From the NCBI GenBank assembly GCA_017613535.1, contig JAGADO010000053.1, positions 1 through 36,598 on the forward strand: 36,598 bases of DNA, given 5' to 3'. The notes under the pieces were generated by a model. It made no database searches. It worked only from the letters and a program-made list of their open reading frames with translations, and was not told where the DNA came from. Positions 16,867-24,089 of the stretch are shown in pieces (positions within the stretch are counted from its first letter, which is position 1; every line of letters starts with the position of its first letter). The translations under genes were made by a program, and so were the position numbers. This stretch comes from Clostridia bacterium (GTDB taxonomy: Bacteria; Bacillota; Clostridia; UBA1212; UBA1255).

Positions 16867-17678
16867 CGGAGATTGATAGCATCGTTATCGGTAAAAGCAG
16901 TATTCCGTCGCTGATCATCACGGTCATTCTGATGATTGTGATCCCGGTCATCTTTTTCGTTTACTGGCGCAAAAAGCATAAGCAGCAGACAAAAATAAGC
17001 TGGCTGATTGCCGGTGCTGTCGGGTTTATCGTTTCGGCACGGGTGCTGGAACTGGGAATACACTATTTCTGTATTGTTTCAGAGAATCCCGTTTCGCGGT
17101 TCATTAACGGAAATACAGCGGCCTTTGTCCTTTACGGGATCATTACGGCGGGTGTTTTTGAGGAGTGCGGAAGGCATATCATTCTGAAATACATTATGAA
17201 AAAGGACCGCACCCGAGAGAATGCGGTGATGTACGGTATCGGTCACGGAGGAATAGAGATACTGGCTGTAATCCTGCCTTCCATGATCATATATCTTGTT
17301 GTCGCGGTACTGTTCTCAGGCGGCAATACTGAAAACGCGCTTCACGCACTGAATATCACCGAAGAAACGGCTGCCTCCGTGCTTCCGTCCGTTAAAGCCG
17401 CCGCAGCATTTGACTACGTTGCGATGGCAATGAATGTAATTGAGCGTTTGCTTGCAATGCTGCTCCACATCGGACTCACTGTCATCGTATATTATGGTGT
17501 CATAAACGCTAAGAAGGTCTGCCTCCCGGCTGCGATTTTGCTGCACATGCTGATGGATACTTTCCCGTCGATGTACCAGAGAGGCCTTGTGCCGCTGTGG
17601 GCTGTTGAGGTATGGGCGGCTGTATGGACTGCTGTTACCATATTTATTGCCGTTAAGCTTTACAAAAGATGCGACTGA
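16863..17678 (+). CDS. YhfC family putative intramembrane metalloprotease
   Basis: This 271-residue protein has about eight TM helices. It carries the YhfC (PF10086) signature motifs: EECGRHIILKY (EExxR type) in one helix, YGIGHGGIEI in the next conserved helix, and LLHIGLTV then LLHMLMDTFP later, which supply the histidines and acidic residues expected of a CPBP/YhfC-like intramembrane protease active site. Biochemical activity of the family is largely inferred, so the protease label is tentative. The ATG overlaps the preceding stop (ATGA, 16863-16866), with GGGGAGG about 10 bases upstream. Coupled translation with a membrane-embedded MerR protein suggests the MerR as substrate or partner. 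Confidence 0.85.
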   Translation: MTEIDSIVIGKSSIPSLIITVILMIVIPVIFFVYWRKKHKQQTKISWLIAGAVGFIVSARVLELGIHYFCIVSENPVSRFINGNTAAFVLYGIITAGVFEECGRHIILKYIMKKDRTRENAVMYGIGHGGIEILAVILPSMIIYLVVAVLFSGGNTENALHALNITEETAASVLPSVKAAAAFDYVAMAMNVIERLLAMLLHIGLTVIVYYGVINAKKVCLPAAILLHMLMDTFPSMYQRGLVPLWAVEVWAAVWTAVTIFIAVKLYKRCD

Positions 17679-17683
17679 AGCGG

Positions 17684-18865
17684 TTACGCCTGAAGTTTTT
17701 TGATGCGCTCGAGACATGCTAGGAATCGCGGTTCTTCGCGGATCGGATCGAACCACTCCCAGCCGTCACGTTCGAACAGTGGATGCACCTGCACCGTCAC
17801 CACCAGGTCGCACATCAAAACGTCGCCTCTCCGGTACTCAACGTGCTTTAATGGAATACCGGGTCTCGTGTGGGGTTGATCCTCGCTATCGCTGAACGGG
17901 ATCACTGTGTAACTGAAATTATCGAGCGAAGGACAGTTATAAGTGAGTTTGCTCCCGACCGGAAGGGCAGAAAAGTTTTCGATCAGAGTGATGGTATCTT
18001 CCAGCACGGAAAGCGCTTCTTCTTTTTTATTATCGGATGCGAGTGCGCATGACAGGCGGAATCCGATAAAATACTTCTTCTTAAACCACATATCCGGGAC
18101 GGGATCTACGAGCGGACCGCCGTAGTGATCCGCGAGGACATTCATAATCTCGAGTGACTTTCGTTGTGCCCAGGCGCTATATGCGGCAGAAGCATGGTAT
18201 TGTTTGCGCAATTTCTCTTCAAAAAGATCCTGCAGCAGCTCTCTCAGCCTGATCTGCCGCGTACTTTCGTATTTGTCCCACTCTTTACGCACGAAATATC
18301 TGCGATTAAGCAGCGCGGTCCGCGTCATATCGACATTTTCGGAAGAATATTTGTCAATAAGATCCTCAAGTTCCTTATCCGGTGCGGTTTCAAATAATGC
18401 AAGGATTAGGAGGTTTTCGTTGTTGCGTTTCAATGTAAAATCCATATTCGGGTCGCTGGAGGCAATAAATTCTTCGGTCAGTGCTTTCTGCTCTGCGTAC
18501 AGTTCCGGGAATTCCGACACAATATTCGCGAGGCACAACAGCACTTCGGTGTTTTCCGGAAAGTCCCGGCGCATCTCACGCAAGAGGGAGAGGCGTTCGG
18601 TATTGTCAGCCGCAGCATAATAATTGCGCCATGCTTCACTTAACTTTTCCTCTTTTATTGCCCCCGATAACCCCATCAGATCGTCCGTGGATATACCGAA
18701 ATAAATGGCGATCTCCGGGATCAGCTCAATATCCGGGTAGTTTGTGCCGTTCTCCCAACGGCTCACCGATTGAAACGAAACGCCAAGCGCGTACGCAAGC
18801 TGTTCCTGTGTCATATCCTTCGCGAGCCTCAGACGCCGTATGGTATCTCCTATATACAGTTTCAT
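17684..18865 (-). CDS. XRE family regulator with long helical C-terminal domain
   Basis: This 393-residue cytoplasmic regulator has an N-terminal XRE helix-turn-helix at about 5-60 (IRRLRLAKDMTQEQLAYALG, then SFQSVSRWENG, DIELIPEIAIYFGIS). The remaining 330 residues are mostly amphipathic helices with TPR-like spacing (LLREMRRDFPENTEVLLCLANI and similar), ending in a beta-rich section. This is the layout of many clostridial XRE proteins that may sense peptides or proteins through the repeats. The ATG at 18865 has AAAGGAGAG six bases upstream. It is convergent with the YhfC gene (five bases apart) and divergent from the CDF gene, whose expression it might control. Confidence 0.85.
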   Translation of the reverse strand: MKLYIGDTIRRLRLAKDMTQEQLAYALGVSFQSVSRWENGTNYPDIELIPEIAIYFGISTDDLMGLSGAIKEEKLSEAWRNYYAAADNTERLSLLREMRRDFPENTEVLLCLANIVSEFPELYAEQKALTEEFIASSDPNMDFTLKRNNENLLILALFETAPDKELEDLIDKYSSENVDMTRTALLNRRYFVRKEWDKYESTRQIRLRELLQDLFEEKLRKQYHASAAYSAWAQRKSLEIMNVLADHYGGPLVDPVPDMWFKKKYFIGFRLSCALASDNKKEEALSVLEDTITLIENFSALPVGSKLTYNCPSLDNFSYTVIPFSDSEDQPHTRPGIPLKHVEYRRGDVLMCDLVVTVQVHPLFERDGWEWFDPIREEPRFLACLERIKKLQA

Positions 18866-18957
18866 ATGATTCTCTCCTTTGTCAGATCTTAAGCTGCGCA
18901 GCTGATGGTAATATATTAACATCTTTCACGGACGCTGTCTGCATCCTGTAACGAGAG

Positions 18958-18986
18958 AATTATTCGCGCAAAGCAGGAAAAGAGCC
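18958..18986 (+). repeat. Dispersed promoter-proximal repeat, copy 2
   Basis: Second copy of the element at 3129-3156 (core CAGGAAAAGAGCC at 18974-18986), again 15 bases upstream of a -35 box. Confidence 0.6.
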
Positions 18987-19001
18987 AATGCGGGGCAAAA
19001 C

Positions 19002-19030
19002 TTGACAAAAAATCAGTCCCGCAATATATT
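19002..19030 (+). promoter_or_regulatory. Strong sigma-A-like promoter of the CDF gene
   Basis: TTGACA (19002-19007), 17 bp, TATATT (19025-19030), a near-consensus promoter 40 bases before the start codon. Confidence 0.75.
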
Positions 19031-19070
19031 GTTATTACATCTACTAAAACCGGGGCTTACGGAGGTCGGT

Positions 19071-20207
19071 ATGACAAACGATAATATTGAAACATTAAGC
19101 GTGAAGAGGGAAAAAACGATAGTCAAAACAAGTATCATCGGCATAGTAACGAATCTGTTCCTCGTCGGGTTCAAGGCGTTTGTCGGGTTTGTTTCAAACT
19201 CGATAGCCGTTATCCTTGACGCGGTCAACAACCTGTCTGACGCCTTGTCGTCGATCGTCACGATCATCGGCGCAAAGCTTGGCGCCAAACAGCCTGATAA
19301 AAAACATCCTCTCGGTTACGGAAGGATCGAATATCTGAGTTCGATGATCGTTGCCGCGCTCGTGCTTTACGCAGGTATTACTTCGCTGGTAGAGTCCGTA
19401 AAGAAGATCATCCATCCTGAAGCGGCCGATTACAGCACGGTCTCGATCATTATCATTTCCGTCGCGATCGTGGTGAAGCTGATACTCGGAATGTATGTGA
19501 AAAAGCAGGGAAAGAGGGTCAATTCCGGCGCGCTTACTGCCTCCGGTTCGGATGCTTTGTTCGACGCGATCCTTTCCGCATCGGTGCTTGCTTCCGCGAT
19601 CGTTTACCTGATCTGGGGCGTTTCTCTTGAAGCGTACGTAGGTGTGGTGATTGCAGGATTCATCATCAAAGCCGGTATAGAAATGATGATCGAAACGCTG
19701 AACGATATCATTGGTAAGCGCGAAGACGCCGAAACGACAAAAGAGCTGCAACAGATAATCTGTGAAGAAGAGGGAGTTCTCGGTGCATACGACGTCACGA
19801 TCTTCAACTATGGCCCGAACAAGAATTACGGTTCCGTACATGTCGAATTGCCGGACACGCTCAGTGTGGACGACGTTGACCGGATCACCCGTAAGATCCA
19901 GGTCGATGTATTTCATAAGACAGGAATAATATTGACCGGTATCGGTGTATATTCGTTCAACACTTCCGACGATGAGGCTGCGCATATGCGGAACAACGTT
20001 CAGAAGATCGTTATGTCGCACGACTGGGCTCTGCAGATGCACGGTTTTTACGCGGATACAGAGAAAAAGACGATCCGGTTCGACGTGGTCATCAGCTTCG
20101 GTGTAGACAGAAAAGAAGCAATACAGACGCTGTACGCGGAGATCGGAGAGCTGTACCCGGATTATGAACTCATGATCATATCTGACGTTGACGTCTCGGA
20201 CGTATAA
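19071..20207 (+). CDS. Cation diffusion facilitator, likely Mn(II) exporter (MntE-like)
   Basis: This 378-residue CDF transporter has six TM helices and a cytoplasmic C-terminal domain. The transport site reads N53xxxD57 in TM2 (DAVNNLSDALSS) and D161xxxD165 in TM5 (SDALFDA). This ND/DD pair is known from Mn-exporting MntE of Streptococcus, unlike the HD/HD site of Zn/Cd exporters such as CzcD. HPLGYGRIEYLSS (79-91) is the CDF TM2-TM3 loop signature. The protein is longer than minimal CDFs, with a second alpha/beta segment at the C-terminus (about 300-378). The ATG at 19071 follows GGAGG (19061-19065); the TTG at 19002 belongs to the -35 box. Mn specificity is inference from the site residues. 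Confidence 0.9.
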   Translation: MTNDNIETLSVKREKTIVKTSIIGIVTNLFLVGFKAFVGFVSNSIAVILDAVNNLSDALSSIVTIIGAKLGAKQPDKKHPLGYGRIEYLSSMIVAALVLYAGITSLVESVKKIIHPEAADYSTVSIIIISVAIVVKLILGMYVKKQGKRVNSGALTASGSDALFDAILSASVLASAIVYLIWGVSLEAYVGVVIAGFIIKAGIEMMIETLNDIIGKREDAETTKELQQIICEEEGVLGAYDVTIFNYGPNKNYGSVHVELPDTLSVDDVDRITRKIQVDVFHKTGIILTGIGVYSFNTSDDEAAHMRNNVQKIVMSHDWALQMHGFYADTEKKTIRFDVVISFGVDRKEAIQTLYAEIGELYPDYELMIISDVDVSDV

Positions 20208-20275
20208 TACGGGGTGATTTGCGGACAAAACGCGGAAAAACTGCTGAAATATTGTCAATGTTAATTTGCGTTGCT

Positions 20276-20303
20276 CGCTATAGCGGCGGATCGACCGTAT
20301 AAT
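20276..20303 (+). promoter_or_regulatory. Promoter and palindromic operator of a short XRE gene
   Basis: TATAAT (20298-20303) forms a consensus -10. The only -35-like hexamer, TTGCTC (20271-20276), is too far away (21 bp). CGCTATAGCG (20276-20285) is a perfect palindrome in the spacer region, a plausible binding site for the XRE protein encoded just downstream. Confidence 0.45.
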
Positions 20304-20334
20304 GATGGCAAAAAAAGAGAAGGAAGGTATTTCC

Positions 20335-20844
20335 ATGCTAAGTGAGAACATCAGAAATCTCAGAAAGTCAAAAGGGCTCTCTCAGGAAGAGCTTGCCGTC
20401 AAACTCAATGTGGTCCGTCAGACAGTTTCTAAATGGGAACAGGGATTATCGGTGCCGGACGCGGATATGCTGATCTCATTGTCGGAGGTGTTTGAAACAC
20501 CGGTCAGCACGCTGCTGGGGGAATCCGTTGCCGCGCAGGAAGCTGAAGATCTGAAGGCAATTTCGGAGAAGCTTGAAGTTATTAATCTGCAGCTTGCTCA
20601 AAGGAAAGAGTCAAGGAGGAAAGCGCTGCACTGGTTCTTCATTATTTTATGCGCAGTGATCATAATAACTTTCATTGTGCTGGCATTGACAGACAACGCA
20701 TATTTCAAACTGGATTTCAGTGATCCTGAAAACGCGGTCGTCGGGACACTCTTTCACGCGTTCGCCTGGACGTTTTTCAGAGCGGCTCCGATCGCCCTGA
20801 TCGGAACGATCGCGGGGATCATATTGACGCGAAAGAAAAGATAA
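20335..20844 (+). CDS. XRE family regulator with C-terminal membrane helices
   Basis: This 169-residue protein has an N-terminal XRE domain (residues 1-60: NIRNLRKSKGLSQEELAVKL, VVRQTVSKWEQG, PDADMLISLSEVF) followed by a short helical linker (residues about 70-95) and two hydrophobic segments (HWFFIILCAVIIITFIVLAL and the last 20 or so residues, IALIGTIAGIILTRKKR). It is a small membrane-attached one-component regulator of a kind frequent in Clostridia. The ATG at 20335 has AGGAAGG (20321-20327) seven bases upstream; an ATG at 20302 lies within the -10 box. Two acetyltransferase genes follow on the same strand and may be its targets. Confidence 0.86.
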   Translation: MLSENIRNLRKSKGLSQEELAVKLNVVRQTVSKWEQGLSVPDADMLISLSEVFETPVSTLLGESVAAQEAEDLKAISEKLEVINLQLAQRKESRRKALHWFFIILCAVIIITFIVLALTDNAYFKLDFSDPENAVVGTLFHAFAWTFFRAAPIALIGTIAGIILTRKKR

Positions 20845-20912
20845 ATTCGTAATGTGCCGCGGTCACTCCGGGATACAGATAATAAAACAGATAAGGAAAA
20901 GGAGTTATAACT

Positions 20913-21368
20913 ATGAGAATAAAACTCGAACCTGTAAATGACGAGAACAAAGAGGCCGTGCTGGCATTGTCCGTGCGCGATGATCAGCCGTTTGTTGCCC
21001 CGAACGATTATTCACTGGAAGAGGCCGAAGAGGCAAATGCGGAATGTCCCGGAGTGGCTCGTCCCTTCGCGATCTATGCGGACGATAAACTGGTTGGCTT
21101 TTGCATGTTCGCATTTGATCCCGAGGAGGAGCCGGAGGACCGTTACTGGCTCTGGCGCTTTATGATCGACAAGGCCGAGCAGGGCAAAGGTTACGGTCAG
21201 GCGGCTCTGGCCGAGATCATCAAATACTTCCGGGACAACGGCGCAGATGTGCTTTATTTATCGACCGAGCCGGAAAACGAGGTCGGCGTTCACATCTATC
21301 ATAAAGCGGGCTTTAAGGAGACCGGCGAGATAGACGAGGGAGAGGCTATTTTTGTTCTGGAACTCTGA
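20913..21368 (+). CDS. GNAT acetyltransferase, BltD-like (spermine/spermidine type)
   Basis: This 151-residue GNAT resembles B. subtilis BltD over its full length: an N-terminal VRDDQPFVAPNDYSLEEA, YADDKLVGFCMF, RYWLWRFMIDKAEQGKGYG (acetyl-CoA loop QGKGYG), LYLSTEPENEVGVHIYHKAGF, and an acidic C-terminus. BltD acetylates spermine and spermidine, so polyamine detoxification is the likely role. AAAAGGAG precedes the ATG by 8 bases. The gene follows a membrane XRE regulator by 68 bases and precedes a YunG-GNAT fusion by 30 bases. Substrate assignment rests on motif recall, not alignment. Confidence 0.85.
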   Translation: MRIKLEPVNDENKEAVLALSVRDDQPFVAPNDYSLEEAEEANAECPGVARPFAIYADDKLVGFCMFAFDPEEEPEDRYWLWRFMIDKAEQGKGYGQAALAEIIKYFRDNGADVLYLSTEPENEVGVHIYHKAGFKETGEIDEGEAIFVLEL

Positions 21369-21398
21369 TTTCCGGGAAAGTGGTGAAGGTTTAGGATA

Positions 21399-22445
21399 AT
21401 GACAGCTAAGTACAGGTTTTACGGGTGGGAAACTGCCGATATTAAGGATAAATACGGCCTGACTCCGATCGATTATTACGACCTGCTTTCTGAAATATGG
21501 CAGGCGGATACTTGCGCGCCAAGGATGCGCGGAGACTGGTCGCCGGAGAACAGGACTCTCGGTCAATGCTCAATCACGGCTTTTTTAATGCAGGACCAGT
21601 TCGGCGGGAAAGTGTACGGCGTGCCGCTCAAAGGCGGAAATTATCATTGCTTCAACGTTGTCGGCGATTGCGTGTTCGACCTTACGAGCGAACAGTTCGG
21701 CGGCGTCAGACTGAATTACACGAATTGTCCCGAGCAGTTCCGCGACGTGCATTTTGCAAAAGAAGAGAAACGGCAAAGATACGAACTCCTGAAAGCACGC
21801 CTTATTGACCGCCTGCCGAAGCTCATCGAAACCGGGCGGCTAATCCTGCGCCCGTTTGTCGAGAGTGACGCTGCCGATGTTTACGAATACCTGAAAGAGC
21901 CCGCGGTCAACTGCTTTGCAAGTATGAAGCTTCATTCCCTTGACGAGGCAAGGAAAGAGATGAAAAAACGCGCCGGCGAGACGGAGTATTACTTTGCCAT
22001 CGTGCTTAAAGAAAACGGCAAGGTCATAGGAGAGATATGCGCCTATCCTGAAGCGGGCGAGCAGCATGAGGGCGAAAACGGTCAGAAAGACACGTTTAGT
22101 CCGTGCTGGATGCTGAATTTAAATTATACCGGAAAGGGCTACGCATACGAAGCGGCGCATGCGTTTTTCGACTATCTTTTTGGTGAAAAAGGGGCGAGGC
22201 GTATATACGCTTACACGGAAGACACGAACGTTCCGAGTCAGCGGCTATGTGAAAGGCTCGGCATGCGACGCGAAGGCTTGTTTATGGAGTTCAGATCATT
22301 TGTGAACAACCCCGACGGAACGCCGCGATATGAAAATACGTACCAGTATGCCATTCTGAAGAAAGAATGGCATACTGATACCGACCTGAAGAAGGCTGTT
22401 ACTCCTGATTCTTGTACGCCAGGGGATTTATGCCGTCGATCGTGA
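21399..22445 (+). CDS. YunG-like domain fused to a RimJ/RimL-type GNAT
   Basis: This 348-residue protein joins two families. Residues about 20-140 are YunG-like (CAPRMRGDWSPENRTLGQC, GGKVYGVPLKGGNYHCFNV, VFDLTSEQFGG, HFAKEEKRQRYELL); YunG has no known function. Residues about 143-325 are a RimJ/RimL-like acetyltransferase (TGRLILRPFVESDAADVYEYL, YTGKGYAYEAAHAFFDYLF, TNVPSQRLCERLGMRREG). There is no internal stop or shift at the junction (DRLPKLIETGRL), so the fusion is genuine. The last 20 codons overlap the convergent gene at 22399. Only a weak AGGATA site precedes the ATG. The YunG part may help choose the acceptor. Confidence 0.86.
   Translation: MTAKYRFYGWETADIKDKYGLTPIDYYDLLSEIWQADTCAPRMRGDWSPENRTLGQCSITAFLMQDQFGGKVYGVPLKGGNYHCFNVVGDCVFDLTSEQFGGVRLNYTNCPEQFRDVHFAKEEKRQRYELLKARLIDRLPKLIETGRLILRPFVESDAADVYEYLKEPAVNCFASMKLHSLDEARKEMKKRAGETEYYFAIVLKENGKVIGEICAYPEAGEQHEGENGQKDTFSPCWMLNLNYTGKGYAYEAAHAFFDYLFGEKGARRIYAYTEDTNVPSQRLCERLGMRREGLFMEFRSFVNNPDGTPRYENTYQYAILKKEWHTDTDLKKAVTPDSCTPGDLCRRS
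22344..22377. repeat. Perfect 13-bp inverted repeat at a convergent gene end
   Basis: CAGTATGCCATTC (22344-22356) and GAATGGCATACTG (22365-22377) form a perfect 13-bp stem with an 8-base loop. It lies inside the last codons of the YunG-GNAT gene and just beyond the end of the minus-strand gene that stops at 22399, where it could serve as a 3' hairpin for that transcript. There is no strong T-tract. Confidence 0.75.
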
Positions 22446-23517
22446 CTACGGATACGCTGTCGCCATTGTATTGATCTTTGAAAGCCGCGATAAAATCCGC
22501 CTTGCTGCAGTATACGAAATATGCTGCGCCAAAATAGCACTCCTTCACAGGCATCGCGGGGTCAGTTATATGCTCATCGGGATCAATATACAAATAGCAG
22601 CCTGCTTTGCTCTGAAGATCACCGGTCAAAAAAACGATCTCGATATTGTCAGCCCGGTCAATGAGGTCCGCGATCTCGTCCAGAGTGAATGTCACCGGAC
22701 CGCTTTCGGCAATGCCGAACGAATTATTGTACGCTTCAAGAATTGTTGACCCGAACCCGGTATACCCGGAGTTGGAGTAGTAATAAAAGCGGAAAACCTT
22801 TCCCTGGCTGGCATGCTCACTGGATTCGCCGTAAATAACGACAATGACGCCTTTTTTACCATCTTCCGCATTCTCTAATTTTGCCGGGAGCGTTATGTGG
22901 AACGGCAGTTCGTCCGCTGCATAAATGTAATTAAGATCGTTATGCTCGTTTTCTTCAGAGATCAGAAACTCGTTTTTCTGTCTTTCAAAATCAAATTCTT
23001 CTCTGTAAGATCCGCGTCCGTCGGAAACACAAAAAGAATCATCCGTTTTGCGGTAAGGATAAAAGTCTTTGTCCTCATACTTATAGCACGCAATGCTCCA
23101 GTAATATATAAAATCGGACACAGCTGTTTTATTATCGACGTTATAGTGATTTACGCCAAGTGCCAGTTCGATAGGGAAAGGCGAGCCGTTATCTATTCTT
23201 TCGGGAACAGATATCACTGCATTGAACCCGTACACCAGTGGCTTGGAAGAAGCGTCTTCGCTATCTGAAACAGTGACAGTTCTGCCGTTATATTGTACTA
23301 ACGGAATTCCGCTGTCAGAACCTGTTTTATTATCATTCTGCCGGAAAATGCTTAACGAAAACATTACAACCGACAAAACAAGCGCGAAAGCCAGAACGGA
23401 AGCCGCAACCGCTGCAAGGCGACCGGCGCTGATCTGACTTTTTTCGGCCGCTTCGGCCTCTTTCAGATAATTTTCGTCAATATTTACGAGCGCGTCATAC
23501 AACTTTTCGTTTTTCAT
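22399..23517 (-). CDS. Anti-sigma-like membrane protein partnered with the XRE-sigma4 regulator
   Basis: This 372-residue protein has a short cytoplasmic N-terminus, one TM helix (about 32-58, RLAAVAASVLAFALVLSVVM) and a large extracellular beta-rich domain of unknown family. The N-terminus (KLYDALVNIDENYLKEAEAAE) matches that of the ECF-linked protein at 33989 (KIIDAIGNINESMISAADAD), so both probably bind their regulator through it. The layout is that of transmembrane anti-sigma factors, although no zinc anti-sigma motif is present. Its ATG shares one base with the stop of the upstream regulator gene (TAATG), showing tight translational coupling. Its 3' end overlaps the convergent YunG-GNAT gene by 47 bases. 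Confidence 0.75.
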   Translation of the reverse strand: MKNEKLYDALVNIDENYLKEAEAAEKSQISAGRLAAVAASVLAFALVLSVVMFSLSIFRQNDNKTGSDSGIPLVQYNGRTVTVSDSEDASSKPLVYGFNAVISVPERIDNGSPFPIELALGVNHYNVDNKTAVSDFIYYWSIACYKYEDKDFYPYRKTDDSFCVSDGRGSYREEFDFERQKNEFLISEENEHNDLNYIYAADELPFHITLPAKLENAEDGKKGVIVVIYGESSEHASQGKVFRFYYYSNSGYTGFGSTILEAYNNSFGIAESGPVTFTLDEIADLIDRADNIEIVFLTGDLQSKAGCYLYIDPDEHITDPAMPVKECYFGAAYFVYCSKADFIAAFKDQYNGDSVSVVTIDGINPLAYKNQE

Positions 23518-23960
23518 TAAAATGACCCCCTGATATGTTTTTTGAGCTTCCTCCTGAGCCTCGTCAGAATCATTCTGACGTTGCCGTCGCTCAGGCGGAG
23601 TTTTTCCGCAATTACTTTCGTGTCGAGAAAGAAACTGTACCGCAAAACAAAAATGTTTCTCTCATTATCCGAACAATTGCCGAGGAAGGTGTTTATACGG
23701 TCTGAGATCGCCTCTTTTTCGAGGCCGGCGGGGAACAACGCTCCGAGTTCATCCAGGACCTTGTCCTCAGACTCTACAAGTAGTTCCGGGTCGATATCAA
23801 ATATCCCGGCAAGCTCCTGAACGGCTGAATAATCAGGCCTTCGATTACCGCATTCCCACTTCGAAACCAGATCGGCGGAAACGCAAAGCCGTTCGGCAAG
23901 CTGCTTCTGAGTCATATTGTTAAGCGTTCTGTACTTTTTGATCTTGTCCCCGGTCGTCAC
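23517..23960 (-). CDS. XRE-sigma4 hybrid regulator
   Basis: This 147-residue protein joins an XRE DNA-binding domain (about 4-60: IKKYRTLNNMTQKQLAERL, SADLVSKWECG, PDYSAVQELAGIF) to a sigma-70 region 4 domain (about 90-143: NERNIFVLRYSFF, VIAEKLRLSDGNVRMILTRL). The second part aligns well with region 4 of the ECF factor at 33437 (ERN, F, RY, V.M.L.R spacing). No region 2 is present, so it cannot bind -10 DNA and core polymerase as a normal sigma factor does. The GTG at 23960 is used, with GGGAGG seven bases upstream; a TTG seven codons earlier overlaps that site. The downstream anti-sigma-like gene overlaps by one base. Confidence 0.88.
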   Translation of the reverse strand: MTTGDKIKKYRTLNNMTQKQLAERLCVSADLVSKWECGNRRPDYSAVQELAGIFDIDPELLVESEDKVLDELGALFPAGLEKEAISDRINTFLGNCSDNERNIFVLRYSFFLDTKVIAEKLRLSDGNVRMILTRLRRKLKKHIRGSF

Positions 23961-23984
23961 ACCATGACCTCCCTTCCGCAAAAT

Positions 23985-24013
23985 AGTTTAAAGCATACAA
24001 AACTGATTGTAAA
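23985..24013 (-). promoter_or_regulatory. Promoter of the XRE-sigma4 operon
   Basis: On the minus strand TTTACA (24013-24008), 17 bp, TAAACT (23990-23985). An alternative with TATGCT as -10 overlaps it. The opposing gene at 24090 has only a weak candidate (TTGCAA 24033-24038 with TAATAT 24056-24061). Confidence 0.4.
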
Positions 24014-24089
24014 CGGACAAAATGCAACACATTTGCAAATACTCTTTTATTATGATAATATGAACTAAATAAACGGGAGGATCGTACTG

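Noticed and set aside
19002-19070. A 23-codon longer start for the CDF gene beginning with TTG.
   Set aside because: That TTG is part of the -35 box TTGACA; GGAGG before the ATG at 19071 decides the start.
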